The position numbers and the translations under genes are program-made. Positions 1 through 7,723 of a stretch of DNA of 30,121 nucleotides are shown one piece after another (the stretch's first letter is position 1; the number at the start of each line of letters is the position of its first letter). The notes beneath the pieces are model-generated. The model was given only the letters and a program-made list of their open reading frames with translations. It did no database searches and had not been told where the DNA came from. Source of the stretch: CAYUYV01 sp964474635 (GTDB lineage: Bacteria; Pseudomonadota; Alphaproteobacteria; JAJFIK01). Where the stretch lies: NCBI GenBank assembly GCA_964474635.1, contig CAYYTT010000029.1:1-30121 (forward strand), in the 5' to 3' direction.

Positions 1-124
1 GAGATAGCACAATTCTTTTGGCGTTGCGGCTGGTCCTCGATCTCTAAGCGGCTAAACTGTGCTATCCTCAAAGCCGTATACGTATCGAGTTGCGGCTGGT
101 CCTCGATCTCTAAGCGGCTAAACT
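1..124 (+). CRISPR. Type II-C CRISPR array, 3' end (cut by window edge)
   Basis: Two identical 36-bp repeats lie at 23-58 and 89-124. Each begins GTTGCGGCTGG and ends GCGGCTAAACT. They flank one complete 30-bp spacer (59-88); 22 bases of the preceding spacer are visible at 1-22. The array continues to the left of the window. Orientation is taken as + for three reasons: the repeat starts with the GTTG typical of II-C crRNA repeats, the tracrRNA anti-repeat near 4663 is the reverse complement of this strand, and a + strand terminator follows directly. The last repeat is not degenerate. II-C repeats in Neisseria and Campylobacter carry a -10 box at their 3' end; the TAAACT here could play that part, but this is inference. 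Confidence 0.97.
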
Positions 125-136
125 CGATCACCTTTT

Positions 137-165
137 AAGGCCCTGATTTCAGGGCCTTTTCTTTT
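137..165 (+). terminator. Rho-independent terminator of the CRISPR array
   Basis: A perfect 9-bp stem (AAGGCCCTG at 137-145 with CAGGGCCTT at 150-158), ATTT loop, is followed by TTCTTTT. The T-rich tail exists only on the + strand; on the minus strand the stem is followed by AAAAGG. It therefore ends array transcription rather than the cas operon, and independently supports the crRNA orientation. Confidence 0.85.
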
Positions 166-198
166 GATTCGGCTTGCGAAAAAGCGCATTGTGCTCGC

Positions 199-540
199 TC
201 AAAAAAGGATGAATTGATCCGGATTTCCAGAGCGATGTTCACGGTTTCGTCCCGTGAAGATCTCAGCGTTCTCATACTGCTTGTCGGTCACGGTGAGGAT
301 GTGAACCTTCCCACGCGCTGGAAGTTCACGTTTGATCCGGGTGACATAGGTGCTGGCGGCTTCCTTACTTGCCGCAAACCGCAGATAAACTGAGAATTGA
401 GCCATCTCAAAACCCTCATCAAGAAGGAATTGGCGGAACTTGGTGGCGGTTCGGCGCTGGGCTTTCGTTTCGACGGGCAAGTCGAACATGACGTACAGCC
501 ACATGATGCGATAGCCACTTAAAGTCGACAGGACTGTCAT
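199..540 (-). CDS. cas2: CRISPR-associated endoribonuclease Cas2
   Basis: This 113-residue protein is the Cas2 subunit of the spacer-integration complex, a dimer that bridges two Cas1 dimers. The family core begins at residue 13 with MWLYVMFDLPVET, the ferredoxin-like first strand ending in the conserved Asp. QFSVYLRF in the middle is the second family signature. The ATG at 540 is used because II-C Cas2 proteins of alphaproteobacteria often carry a short LSGYR-type leader; the ATG at residue 13 (504) is the alternative start. The gene starts 12 bases after the cas1 stop, so it is the last gene of the cas9-cas1-cas2 operon. It converges on the CRISPR array. Nothing is missing. Confidence 0.95.
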   Translation of the reverse strand: MTVLSTLSGYRIMWLYVMFDLPVETKAQRRTATKFRQFLLDEGFEMAQFSVYLRFAASKEAASTYVTRIKRELPARGKVHILTVTDKQYENAEIFTGRNREHRSGNPDQFILF

Positions 541-552
541 GGGCCGCGGGCT

Positions 553-1452
553 CTATCTGATGAGCGGCAAAGGCTTTTTCGGCAGCGCCAGAGCATTGGC
601 ATCATTTGCATAACAGCGAGCCAGGGACAGGGCGAGTCTTTCCATGCAAGTCACAACCGGCGTGGCGCCTTGATCGGTCGACATATCCGAAATCATAACG
701 CGCGCGAGAGCGGCCTTGCTGTCCGGGTCCAAGGTCTCTTTACCCGATTGAACAAGCCCGTGGACGATGAGGTCGTTCACGGGCCGGAACGGCTCGATAC
801 AATCATCCACTAGGCAAAAAGGATTGCCGCGTGAGGCATGGGACAGCCCCAAACTCGGGTGCAGGCCCGCGCCCATGATGGCCCGGGCCACGCCAGCGCG
901 CAGGATGGCGTAACCGTAGTTCAGCAGGGCATTGATACCATCTCCGTCGGTCTGCCGGCGGAATGTTTCGCCGAACAGGCGTGGCCAATACCGCCTAGCG
1001 GCCTGCGCCTCCACATTGTCCGGATCACCCGAGCGCACCTGACGGACCAGAAGATGGAAACCCATGGAGTCTGCGTTCACGGCATCAAGAGTTGCCGCCT
1101 GTTGCTCGATCTTTGAACGGATGAGTTGCTGCCATAGTCTTTTTTTAAGCGGCAGGCTCGCCGAGGCTTGGTCGCCAATACGGCCTGACTGCTGATGATG
1201 GCTGTCGGCGGGCCACAGGAAGCCCACGGGGCGATGGTGCGGCCCGCAAAAGACGAACGCGATATTGCGTTCAGCGAGGGCACACAAAAGGGAATTTGAA
1301 TAGGTCAGGCCGTGAGCGTTCGCAATGATCGCGGCAAGATCGTCAAGTGGCACCCGGCCAACCTCATTGCCTTTTTCGTGCACGACCAGAAAGCCGCGCT
1401 CTTTGGCAAGGTGCCGGCCGTCTGTGGAGATTTCCACGACACGGCCGATCAT
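553..1452 (-). CDS. cas1: Type II CRISPR-associated integrase Cas1
   Basis: This 299-residue Cas1 is the metal-dependent integrase that inserts new spacers with Cas2. The N-terminal beta domain (about 1-90) precedes an all-helical catalytic domain. The metal ligands can be placed: Glu148 in NVEAQAARRYWP, His205 in LGLSH, and Glu220 in CIEPFRPVND, the usual E-H-D/E trio of the family. The length is normal for II-C. The ATG overlaps the cas9 stop in an ATGA tetranucleotide (1449-1452), so translation is probably coupled. No csn2 or cas4 is present, which fits subtype II-C. The catalytic set looks complete, so adaptation should be functional. Confidence 0.97.
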   Translation of the reverse strand: MIGRVVEISTDGRHLAKERGFLVVHEKGNEVGRVPLDDLAAIIANAHGLTYSNSLLCALAERNIAFVFCGPHHRPVGFLWPADSHHQQSGRIGDQASASLPLKKRLWQQLIRSKIEQQAATLDAVNADSMGFHLLVRQVRSGDPDNVEAQAARRYWPRLFGETFRRQTDGDGINALLNYGYAILRAGVARAIMGAGLHPSLGLSHASRGNPFCLVDDCIEPFRPVNDLIVHGLVQSGKETLDPDSKAALARVMISDMSTDQGATPVVTCMERLALSLARCYANDANALALPKKPLPLIR

Positions 1453-4400
1453 GACGGCCGATCCAAGGCTTTGGGGCGTCCCAGAAGGTCGACACGCACA
1501 CGGCGGGCCTTCGCCTTTTTCAGAATGCTGTAGCTGGCAAAGAGCCAGGTGAAGGGGTCATCCTTGTCCTTATGGCGCGCGTCCAGCACACCGGCCTCGT
1601 TGTGCGGGGCAAGGCGAATTCGCTTTGCGCTGGGTTCAAGACGGAAGGCACGCATGATCGTGCGCTGACCATTGTGCTCAAGTTCGATGAGATCGCCCTT
1701 GTGCACGGTCATTACGAGCCGAGCATCCGGGAAGGCACCGCGCCATTTTGGCTTGTGGTCTGGTTGATTGGCATCGAAAACGGTGACCGCCTCGCCGGAC
1801 CAGGAGCCGTCGGCGCATTCGAAGATGTCGACCCGGTGATTTGGGCCCGGAATGTAGGCCTTCTCGAACCCGTCGCCATGCTCGATTTTGACCACCTGCT
1901 GTTCCGTTTTCAGGATCCGTACACGGCGTATGGGCGGGGATTGTTTTTCGCCAAAGGCCTTCAGGGCCTCGTTTAGCTTGAGGCCCTTTGATTTTGCGTC
2001 CTCGATCACCTGGGCGACCGCGCCGCGCAAGTCCTCGTCCCTAATTTGGGCGGCTTCCTTTTCCGTCAACGCATCGATTGGTTTTCGGGTCACGAGGTTA
2101 AAGGCCTTGCCGTCGATTTCCTCATTGACAAGGCCGTAGGCTGTGTCCTCGTGGAGCTGCCCCTGCTTTCCGTGATCGGCCTTATGCGCCACCACCATGG
2201 TTTCAAGACGGGCGGCGAGGGCCTCCCGATAAGCCTCCCAAGGTTTGGGAACGCCGTCCTTGCCGAACAGGCGTGCTCCGTCCAGGTGCTCCACGTCGCC
2301 CGAGGCCCTGGCAATGCGTTGCAGGAGGCGTCGATCCGTGCACGCAATCACGAAGGCGTCAATTGCGTGGTGGCGGTGATCGTCCCGGTCCTTGGCGTCT
2401 TTTTCCGGCCGGTTGTGACCGGGCAAAACGCTGTTAAGGCCCCAAAGGCCGCGGAGCATGGATGTCATCCGCCCAGGGACGGCCCAAACCTGGTCGGGAT
2501 CACAGATATGGCCGAGATATTCCTTGGTGAGGCGTGCCATATGCTGGGTGTCGGTAAGGTGGCGCGCCTGCCAGCCTCCCTGATCATCGAATTTAGTCAG
2601 GGCATCGGGTTTAAAGCGCCAAGCCTTATGTTTGAACAGAAGCTCGGCACGCGCCTCAATGTCGGCAGCCCTTTCCGCGCTGAACGCGTCGGCAGGGGCT
2701 CTGCCACCCTTCTCCCGGTTGGCCTCGCGCAAGCACAACACCTTGTTGCCAATCCCGTCGTCCAGGGATTTCGAGAAGGGCAGGATGTGGTCAATTTCCA
2801 CTCTGCCATCAAACAGCATTTTGCAGCTAATTGTCTCGCCTGAGTAGACACAGAGCCGGGCGTCCGATGGCATCTCCTCATAGAGCCGCATGCGGAGACG
2901 GTTTTCACCATTATCCGCCACACCCAGTTCCTTGAGCTTCTTGACGCGTGCCTCATTGGCTTTGGTGTTGCTGGCCAGTTCGCGCTTGTACTCTTCCTTG
3001 CGTTTTTGATTCCATTTCAATTCGCGCGCCAGCTCGATGACAATTTCGGCGGGCGGACCATAGGCATCGATCAGCGCATTGACGAGCTTGCCCATCTGGT
3101 TGAGGGCGATATGCACTGTTGGATTTGTGACCTTGCCGATATGTTCCTGGCTGCCCTTTTCTGCTTCCGGATTGTCGACCACATGACGCTGCAACACGCG
3201 TCCGTAGTAGGGCAATTTGGCAAGGCGCTCGCCCGGGCGCCGGTCCGAATGGTGCAGCCCCAGATGTTTCACCGCCTGATCATAGGTCATCGACGCGTCG
3301 AGAATTTCGCCGGTAGATGGGTCCGCCGGGGCCTCGTTCTCAAAGACATCAACGAGATCACGCAGCATCGTGCGCCCGACCATGCTATGACCCTGGGGCA
3401 GGCGCAGGCGCGTGATGGCTTCGATCTTGTCCGGGGTCAGATCGCATGTGGACTCGAGCCATTCGATCAGTGCGTCCTCGTCCTCTTCCGACAGAAGGCG
3501 TTCCACAATGTCCGTCTGCTTGCTCAGCGGGAACTGCCGCCAGGCTTTGCCGAAGGCCTTTGATGAACCGAGTTTGGCGGCTGTCTGATCGCCTTCAAAT
3601 CCCTTGCGGTGGCCGCTGGCCTCATAGTTGAAGCGGGCATCATCGGGCAGCTTCAGGCCGGCGCGCAGTTTTTCGAATGTGACTGTGCTGCTTGCCTTCA
3701 GAAGAACTTGGAGCAGGTAATCCCGTTCCTGCCGGGTCAGTTTTCGGGATGGCCGCTGGGGCCGGTCGATCATCAGGCTGGAGAGGTCCTGCAGGATGCG
3801 GAAGCGTTGAAAAAGGGGCAGGGCCCTTGGCGCCCGTTCTTCCTCAGGGCGGAAGCCGCATTTTCCGACGACGGCGGGTCTAAGAGGGCGCTGCGCGATG
3901 ATGCACCGTTTGATGTCGGCGAGGAGATCATCCGTCAGGCAGGCATGATGCGCCTTTTGCCGGTTCCAGATCTCATCGATCTCCTCATCCACAAGATCGC
4001 GGTGCGGATAGTAGTCATAGAGCGCCTTGGCGCCTTGAATTTGCGGACGGAAGCGGACGGTTTCTCGGCGCTCATGGCGCCGGGCTAGAAACTCACCCAA
4101 GGTGCGCGCGTTCTGGGCTTCGAGCGCGTCTTTCAGGGCACGGATGCCTGCCTTGGTGGCGCCGTCGTCATTGTCCGAATCGGCGATCCGATTGGATTTG
4201 AACCCGCGCCTCTGGTTGATGTGAAAAAGGGCCCGGCCCAAGTGGTGGGCGTTTATTGGGCCGTCCAACGCCGCGGCTCGAAGACCATAAGGGTCGCATT
4301 TTTCAAGCGCTTTCCGCTCCGCCTCGTCCGAGGGCATCAGGCCCGACCGGATGAGAAGGGTCATCAGGCGCTTTTGCCGTCGCAAAAACCGGTCCCGCCG

Positions 4401-4595
4401 CCGTCTCGTGGAGCGGGCCAGACGGCGCTCGACGGCGAGGGAAGTTTTGCTTTGGGGGTCGCGGCCGGCTTCCTGATTGGTCGTGATCAGCCGAACGCCC
4501 GCATCCAGCAGGCCGCAGGGATGGCCATCGCCATCAAGTTTGAGGGCGCACCAACCAATGCTGTTGGTACCGAGGTCAATGCCGAGGCGATACAC
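1449..4595 (-). CDS. cas9: Type II-C CRISPR RNA-guided endonuclease Cas9
   Basis: Cas9 cuts both strands of target DNA using a crRNA:tracrRNA guide. From the proposed GTG start (4595) it has 1048 residues, in the compact II-C range. Visible in order: RuvC-I YRLGIDLGTNSIGW (Asp7), the arginine-rich bridge helix with ARSTRRRRDRFLRRQKR, RuvC-II IVIELAREL (Glu521), HNH EIDHILPFSKSLDD (catalytic His603), RuvC-III RDDHRHHAIDAF (His743, Asp746), then the C-terminal wedge and PAM-interacting region. All nuclease residues are intact. The start was chosen because GGAG lies 7 bases before this GTG and the product begins directly at RuvC-I. An in-frame ATG at 4625 lacks a ribosome binding site and would add 10 residues. 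It is the first gene of the operon; its stop overlaps cas1. GC is lower than in the neighbouring chromosome, suggesting transfer. Confidence 0.97.
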   Translation of the reverse strand: MYRLGIDLGTNSIGWCALKLDGDGHPCGLLDAGVRLITTNQEAGRDPQSKTSLAVERRLARSTRRRRDRFLRRQKRLMTLLIRSGLMPSDEAERKALEKCDPYGLRAAALDGPINAHHLGRALFHINQRRGFKSNRIADSDNDDGATKAGIRALKDALEAQNARTLGEFLARRHERRETVRFRPQIQGAKALYDYYPHRDLVDEEIDEIWNRQKAHHACLTDDLLADIKRCIIAQRPLRPAVVGKCGFRPEEERAPRALPLFQRFRILQDLSSLMIDRPQRPSRKLTRQERDYLLQVLLKASSTVTFEKLRAGLKLPDDARFNYEASGHRKGFEGDQTAAKLGSSKAFGKAWRQFPLSKQTDIVERLLSEEDEDALIEWLESTCDLTPDKIEAITRLRLPQGHSMVGRTMLRDLVDVFENEAPADPSTGEILDASMTYDQAVKHLGLHHSDRRPGERLAKLPYYGRVLQRHVVDNPEAEKGSQEHIGKVTNPTVHIALNQMGKLVNALIDAYGPPAEIVIELARELKWNQKRKEEYKRELASNTKANEARVKKLKELGVADNGENRLRMRLYEEMPSDARLCVYSGETISCKMLFDGRVEIDHILPFSKSLDDGIGNKVLCLREANREKGGRAPADAFSAERAADIEARAELLFKHKAWRFKPDALTKFDDQGGWQARHLTDTQHMARLTKEYLGHICDPDQVWAVPGRMTSMLRGLWGLNSVLPGHNRPEKDAKDRDDHRHHAIDAFVIACTDRRLLQRIARASGDVEHLDGARLFGKDGVPKPWEAYREALAARLETMVVAHKADHGKQGQLHEDTAYGLVNEEIDGKAFNLVTRKPIDALTEKEAAQIRDEDLRGAVAQVIEDAKSKGLKLNEALKAFGEKQSPPIRRVRILKTEQQVVKIEHGDGFEKAYIPGPNHRVDIFECADGSWSGEAVTVFDANQPDHKPKWRGAFPDARLVMTVHKGDLIELEHNGQRTIMRAFRLEPSAKRIRLAPHNEAGVLDARHKDKDDPFTWLFASYSILKKAKARRVRVDLLGRPKALDRPS

Positions 4596-4650
4596 AGACA
4601 AACTCCAACTAACGCTTGCAAGCATGTAATTGGAAGCTTAGTGTCGGAGA

Positions 4651-4773
4651 CGGTGGTTGTATAGCTTAGCCGCTTAGAGATCGAGGACCACCCGTTAACA
4701 AGCACCTTGTGTGCAGAAAATCGCTTTTGCGATCGGGGTCGAGCCCAGCTCGGCCCCGAGCCTTTGTTATTTT
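4651..4773 (+). ncRNA. tracrRNA of the type II-C system
   Basis: The anti-repeat at 4663-4699 matches the reverse complement of the array repeat at 33 of 36 positions with one inserted base; 25 of these are contiguous (4666-4690). Three hairpins follow: GCAC/GTGC (4702-4714), ATCGC/GCGAT with a TTTT loop (4720-4733), and a 9-bp GC-rich stem (4735-4757) followed by CTTTGTTATTTT, likely the terminator. The RNA must be read on the + strand to pair with crRNA, divergent from cas9. Ends are estimated. A weak promoter, TTGCAA (4616-4621), 17 bases, TAGTGT (4639-4644), would start transcription near 4651. Expected partners are Cas9, pre-crRNA and RNase III. Confidence 0.88.
4735..4773 (+). terminator. 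Terminal hairpin of tracrRNA
   Basis: A stem GGGGTCGAG / CTCGGCCCC (4735-4743 with 4749-4757, one G-U pair) with loop CCCAG is followed by an imperfect T-rich tail to 4773. It is the last structured element before the nitroreductase gene. Confidence 0.65.
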
Positions 4774-4933
4774 ACTAATTCTATTGCTTGTATTGTCTGA
4801 GAAATTTCATCTTTAGGGTCCAGAAGTAATATCGTGCGGTTAATCCAGCATCGCGCGTTCCTCCTTATTTAAATGCCAAATATCCGTGTAGGATTATTCG
4901 TACGCCTATGCGATCCAGATGCGAGATTTTCCC

Positions 4934-5599
4934 ATGAATGTCAGTGAAGCCGTGGCGCGGCGGCGGTCTGTTCGGGTGTTCAAGGATCAGCCCGTGTCCT
5001 CTGAGACCATTCGGTGGGTGATGGGGCAGGCGGTGCGGGCGCCGTCCGGGGGCAATCTTCAGCCCTGGCACTTTTACCTGGTGAATGGCGAGGCCATGGC
5101 GCGGTTCAAGTCGCGCATGGCCGAACGTCTGCAGGACCCGGCGCCCGACCCGCGCGATTATGATGTTTATCCCAAGGGCCTCCAGGAACCCTACCGCTCG
5201 CGCCGTTTCAAGGTGGGCGAGGACATGTACGCCCTGCTCGGCATCGCGCGGGAGGACAAGGCGTCCCGCCTGTTGTGGCTGGCCAACAATTTTCAGTTTT
5301 TCGGCGCGCCGGCGGGCCTGTTCTGCTTTGTGGACCGGACCATGGGCCCGCCCCAGTGGTCGGATCTTGGCATGGTGCTGCAGACCATGATGCTGCTGTT
5401 CCAGGAACACGGCATCGACACCTGCGCCCAGGAGGCCTGGTCCACCTATGGCAAGACCGTTGCGGACCATGTGGGCGCGCCGCCCGAACTGATGCTGTTC
5501 TGCGGCCTCGCCATCGGCTACCGGGACGAGGAAGCGGCGGTGAACACGCTCAAATCCGACCGCGCGCCCCTCGATGAGGTCTTGACCGACGTCTGCTGA
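4934..5599 (+). CDS. Nitroreductase family flavoprotein
   Basis: This 221-residue protein belongs to the FMN-dependent nitroreductase family, which reduces nitro compounds, quinones or flavins with NAD(P)H. The FMN-binding signature near the N-terminus is clear: RRRSVRVFKDQPV followed by VRAPSGGNLQPWHFYLV. The C-terminal part carries the family's AIGYRDE segment, where Gly/Arg contact the FMN phosphate. The start at 4934 gives the usual MNVSEAVARRRS opening; an ATG at 4919 would add five residues, and neither has a strong ribosome binding site. The gene lies alone, 160 bases after the tracrRNA, and converges with the LOG gene, whose stop is 17 bases away. The physiological substrate cannot be told from sequence. 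Confidence 0.92.
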   Translation: MNVSEAVARRRSVRVFKDQPVSSETIRWVMGQAVRAPSGGNLQPWHFYLVNGEAMARFKSRMAERLQDPAPDPRDYDVYPKGLQEPYRSRRFKVGEDMYALLGIAREDKASRLLWLANNFQFFGAPAGLFCFVDRTMGPPQWSDLGMVLQTMMLLFQEHGIDTCAQEAWSTYGKTVADHVGAPPELMLFCGLAIGYRDEEAAVNTLKSDRAPLDEVLTDVC

Positions 5600-5616
5600 T
5601 CAAAGCCAACACCCGT

Positions 5617-6207
5617 TCAGAACTGGGCCGCCGGCATGGGCTCCTGGGCGGGCCGTTCGGGCACGTGCTCAAGCAGGGGCCAGACCGCCTCCACGCAGTC
5701 CACCGCCTGCCAGAGGGCATGGGCCTTGGGCTTCACGAAGTCCTGCTCGATCATGTGGTCGAACAGGGCGAGCAGCGGGCTCCAGTAATCGGCGATGTTC
5801 ACGAGGATAATCGGCTTCTGGTGCCGCCCGAGCTGGGCCCAGGTCAGCATTTCGATGGTTTCCTCCAGGGTGCCGATGCCGCCGGGCAGGGCGATAAAGG
5901 CGTCGGAACGGTCGAACATGAGTTGCTTTCGCTCATGCATGGAGCGGGTGACGATCAGTTCCGTCACGTCCTCGAACTGGACTTCGATCTCTTTCAGGAA
6001 ATCGGGAATGATCCCGACCACGCGCCCGCCGGCCTCCAGCGCGGATTCGGCGACCGCGCCCATGAGCCCCAGCTTGCCCCCGCCATAAATCAGCTCGACC
6101 TCATGGGCCGCGAGGTCCGCGCCGAGTGTCCGGGCATCGGCCGCAAAGCGGGGATCGAGGCCATGGCTCGATCCGCAATAGACACACACTGCCCGGGGCT
6201 TTGCCAT
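5617..6207 (-). CDS. LOG family protein (TIGR00730 type, nucleotide 5'-monophosphate phosphoribohydrolase)
   Basis: This 196-residue cytoplasmic protein has the Rossmann fold of the LONELY GUY family, which removes the base from nucleoside monophosphates (cytokinin ribotides in plants, AMP or other NMPs in some bacteria). It starts MAKPRAVCVYCGSS, has the glycine-rich YGGGKLGLMG at 41-50, MHERK with Arg93 and Lys94, and the catalytic PGGIGTLEE at 108-116. The ATG at 6207 is chosen because GGGAG lies 6 bases upstream; an in-frame ATG at 6288 would add unrelated residues. It is divergent from the LysM gene and convergent with the nitroreductase. Bacterial members are often annotated as lysine decarboxylases, which is incorrect for this motif set. 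Confidence 0.92.
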   Translation of the reverse strand: MAKPRAVCVYCGSSHGLDPRFAADARTLGADLAAHEVELIYGGGKLGLMGAVAESALEAGGRVVGIIPDFLKEIEVQFEDVTELIVTRSMHERKQLMFDRSDAFIALPGGIGTLEETIEMLTWAQLGRHQKPIILVNIADYWSPLLALFDHMIEQDFVKPKAHALWQAVDCVEAVWPLLEHVPERPAQEPMPAAQF

Positions 6208-6427
6208 GGGCCACTCCCTATCTTTGACTATGGTCTTTGAGGGTGCTCCTTGCCGGTGCGTGACAGCGTCGGCATCGAAAACACCCATGCCTCCGGTGTA
6301 TCATGGGGCTCGGTGTTTTGGTGGGGGATGTCGGGCGAATGGGCCGGGCCGTCGGAAACGACACGTGCCTATTGGGCGTAAGGTGGGAACGCGAGGTGTA
6401 CCGCGGCGTTGGAACGGGGGTCTATCC

Positions 6428-7672
6428 ATGCGGGCTATTGTGATCATCGCGGGCGGGGCCGTGCTGCTGATTGGCGCGGTGTTTGTGCTGTGGCCGCAAG
6501 GGGAACCGCGCAAGGCCGATGGGCGGCCGGGAGACACCGTGGCCCCGTCCCTGGCGCGGGAGGCGGCGCAGCTGCCCGTTGAACTGGACCTGGAGTTGCG
6601 GGGGGAGCCCGAGCGGTCCCAGACGCCGCCCCCCCCTGAGGTGTCAGAAAAGGCGCCAGAAGACGCAGGCGACCCCGGCCTGCCGGTGAAAACCAAGGCC
6701 CCGGCGCGCTATGCGCCCTTGCTGGAGGCGGAGGCCGAGGCAACCCAAGACGACCTGCGCGCCGCCTCCGACGACAATGCGCCCCCGAACAACGTTGTCG
6801 TCGAGACCCGCGAAGGCCCGCGCGATGGCCGCGTGCCCAGCTTTGACATTGTGCGCATCGACGCGGCCGGGGTCGCGGTGCTGGCCGGGCGCGGCGCCCC
6901 GGCATCCCGCGTCGCCCTCGTTTCCGAACGCCCCGGGCAGGACCGCCGCGCCATCGGCACGGCCGAAGTGGACGGGCGCGGGGAATGGGTGATGCTCATC
7001 GAAACGCCGCTGGAGGAGGGATCCCTGCGGCTCAGCCTTGAAACGGAATTGCCGGGCGGAGAGACACTCGAGTCCGTTCAGACCGTCGTGGTCGTCGTGC
7101 CCGGTCGTCCCGACCGCAAGCCGCTCGTCGTGCTCGGGGGCGGAGACGGGCCAGCCAAGATCCTCCAGGCACCCGATTCAGGCATCGCCTCAGGCGGTCT
7201 CGTCGTGGAGAGCATCGATTACGACGAAACGGGGGGCGTGCATGTGAGCGGGCGGGCGAGCCCTGGCTCGCAAGTCTATGCCTATGTGGACGATCGCATT
7301 GCGCGCCAGGGCGTGGCGGCGGACAACGGCCGCTGGGCCCTGTTCCTCGATCTGGTGATTGAGCCGGGGCTCTACACCTTGCGGGTGGACGAACTCGATG
7401 GCGCGGGCACGGTGATCCAGCGCGTCGAAATGCCCTTCGAACGGGCCGCGCCGTCTGAACTCGTGTTCGACGATGGGCAGGTGATCGTGCAGCCGGGCAA
7501 CAATCTGTGGCGCATCGCGCGCTTCGCCTATGGCGACGGCTTCCGCTACACCATGATATTCGATGCCAATAAGGACGTGATCCGCGATCCGGACCTCATA
7601 TATCCAGGACAGGTGTTTGCCGTGCCCAAGGGGCGCGGGGCCACGCCCGCTAGCGACACCGCCCGTCCCTGA
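6428..7672 (+). CDS. Membrane-anchored LysM domain protein
   Basis: This 414-residue protein has one N-terminal membrane segment (about residues 3-20, AIVIIAGGAVLLIGAVFVLW) without an obvious cleavage site. An acidic, proline- and alanine-rich linker follows (about 25-130), then two Ig-like beta modules with the pattern G.A.PGS.V..YVD, and a C-terminal LysM module at about 352-400 (QPGNNLWRIA through YPGQVFAVP). LysM binds N-acetylglucosamine polymers, so the protein probably sits in the inner membrane and touches periplasmic peptidoglycan. The ATG at 6428 is preceded by a G-run and begins the membrane segment; the longer upstream open frame has no support. It ends 51 bases before the Atm1-type transporter, so co-transcription is possible. 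The specific role is unknown. Confidence 0.85.
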   Translation: MRAIVIIAGGAVLLIGAVFVLWPQGEPRKADGRPGDTVAPSLAREAAQLPVELDLELRGEPERSQTPPPPEVSEKAPEDAGDPGLPVKTKAPARYAPLLEAEAEATQDDLRAASDDNAPPNNVVVETREGPRDGRVPSFDIVRIDAAGVAVLAGRGAPASRVALVSERPGQDRRAIGTAEVDGRGEWVMLIETPLEEGSLRLSLETELPGGETLESVQTVVVVVPGRPDRKPLVVLGGGDGPAKILQAPDSGIASGGLVVESIDYDETGGVHVSGRASPGSQVYAYVDDRIARQGVAADNGRWALFLDLVIEPGLYTLRVDELDGAGTVIQRVEMPFERAAPSELVFDDGQVIVQPGNNLWRIARFAYGDGFRYTMIFDANKDVIRDPDLIYPGQVFAVPKGRGATPASDTARP

Positions 7673-7723
7673 TCAGCCCGCCGTGCCTGCGCCCGGGGGC
7701 TCCATCCCCACAAGGGAGACCCC

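Noticed and set aside
2046..2843. A 265-codon open frame on the + strand inside cas9
   Set aside because: It overlaps the RuvC-III and HNH coding region, shows no recognisable domain and has no ribosome binding site.
5617..6207. Lysine decarboxylase
   Set aside because: PGGIGTLEE with the MHERK segment is the LOG phosphoribohydrolase signature; no PLP-binding features are present.
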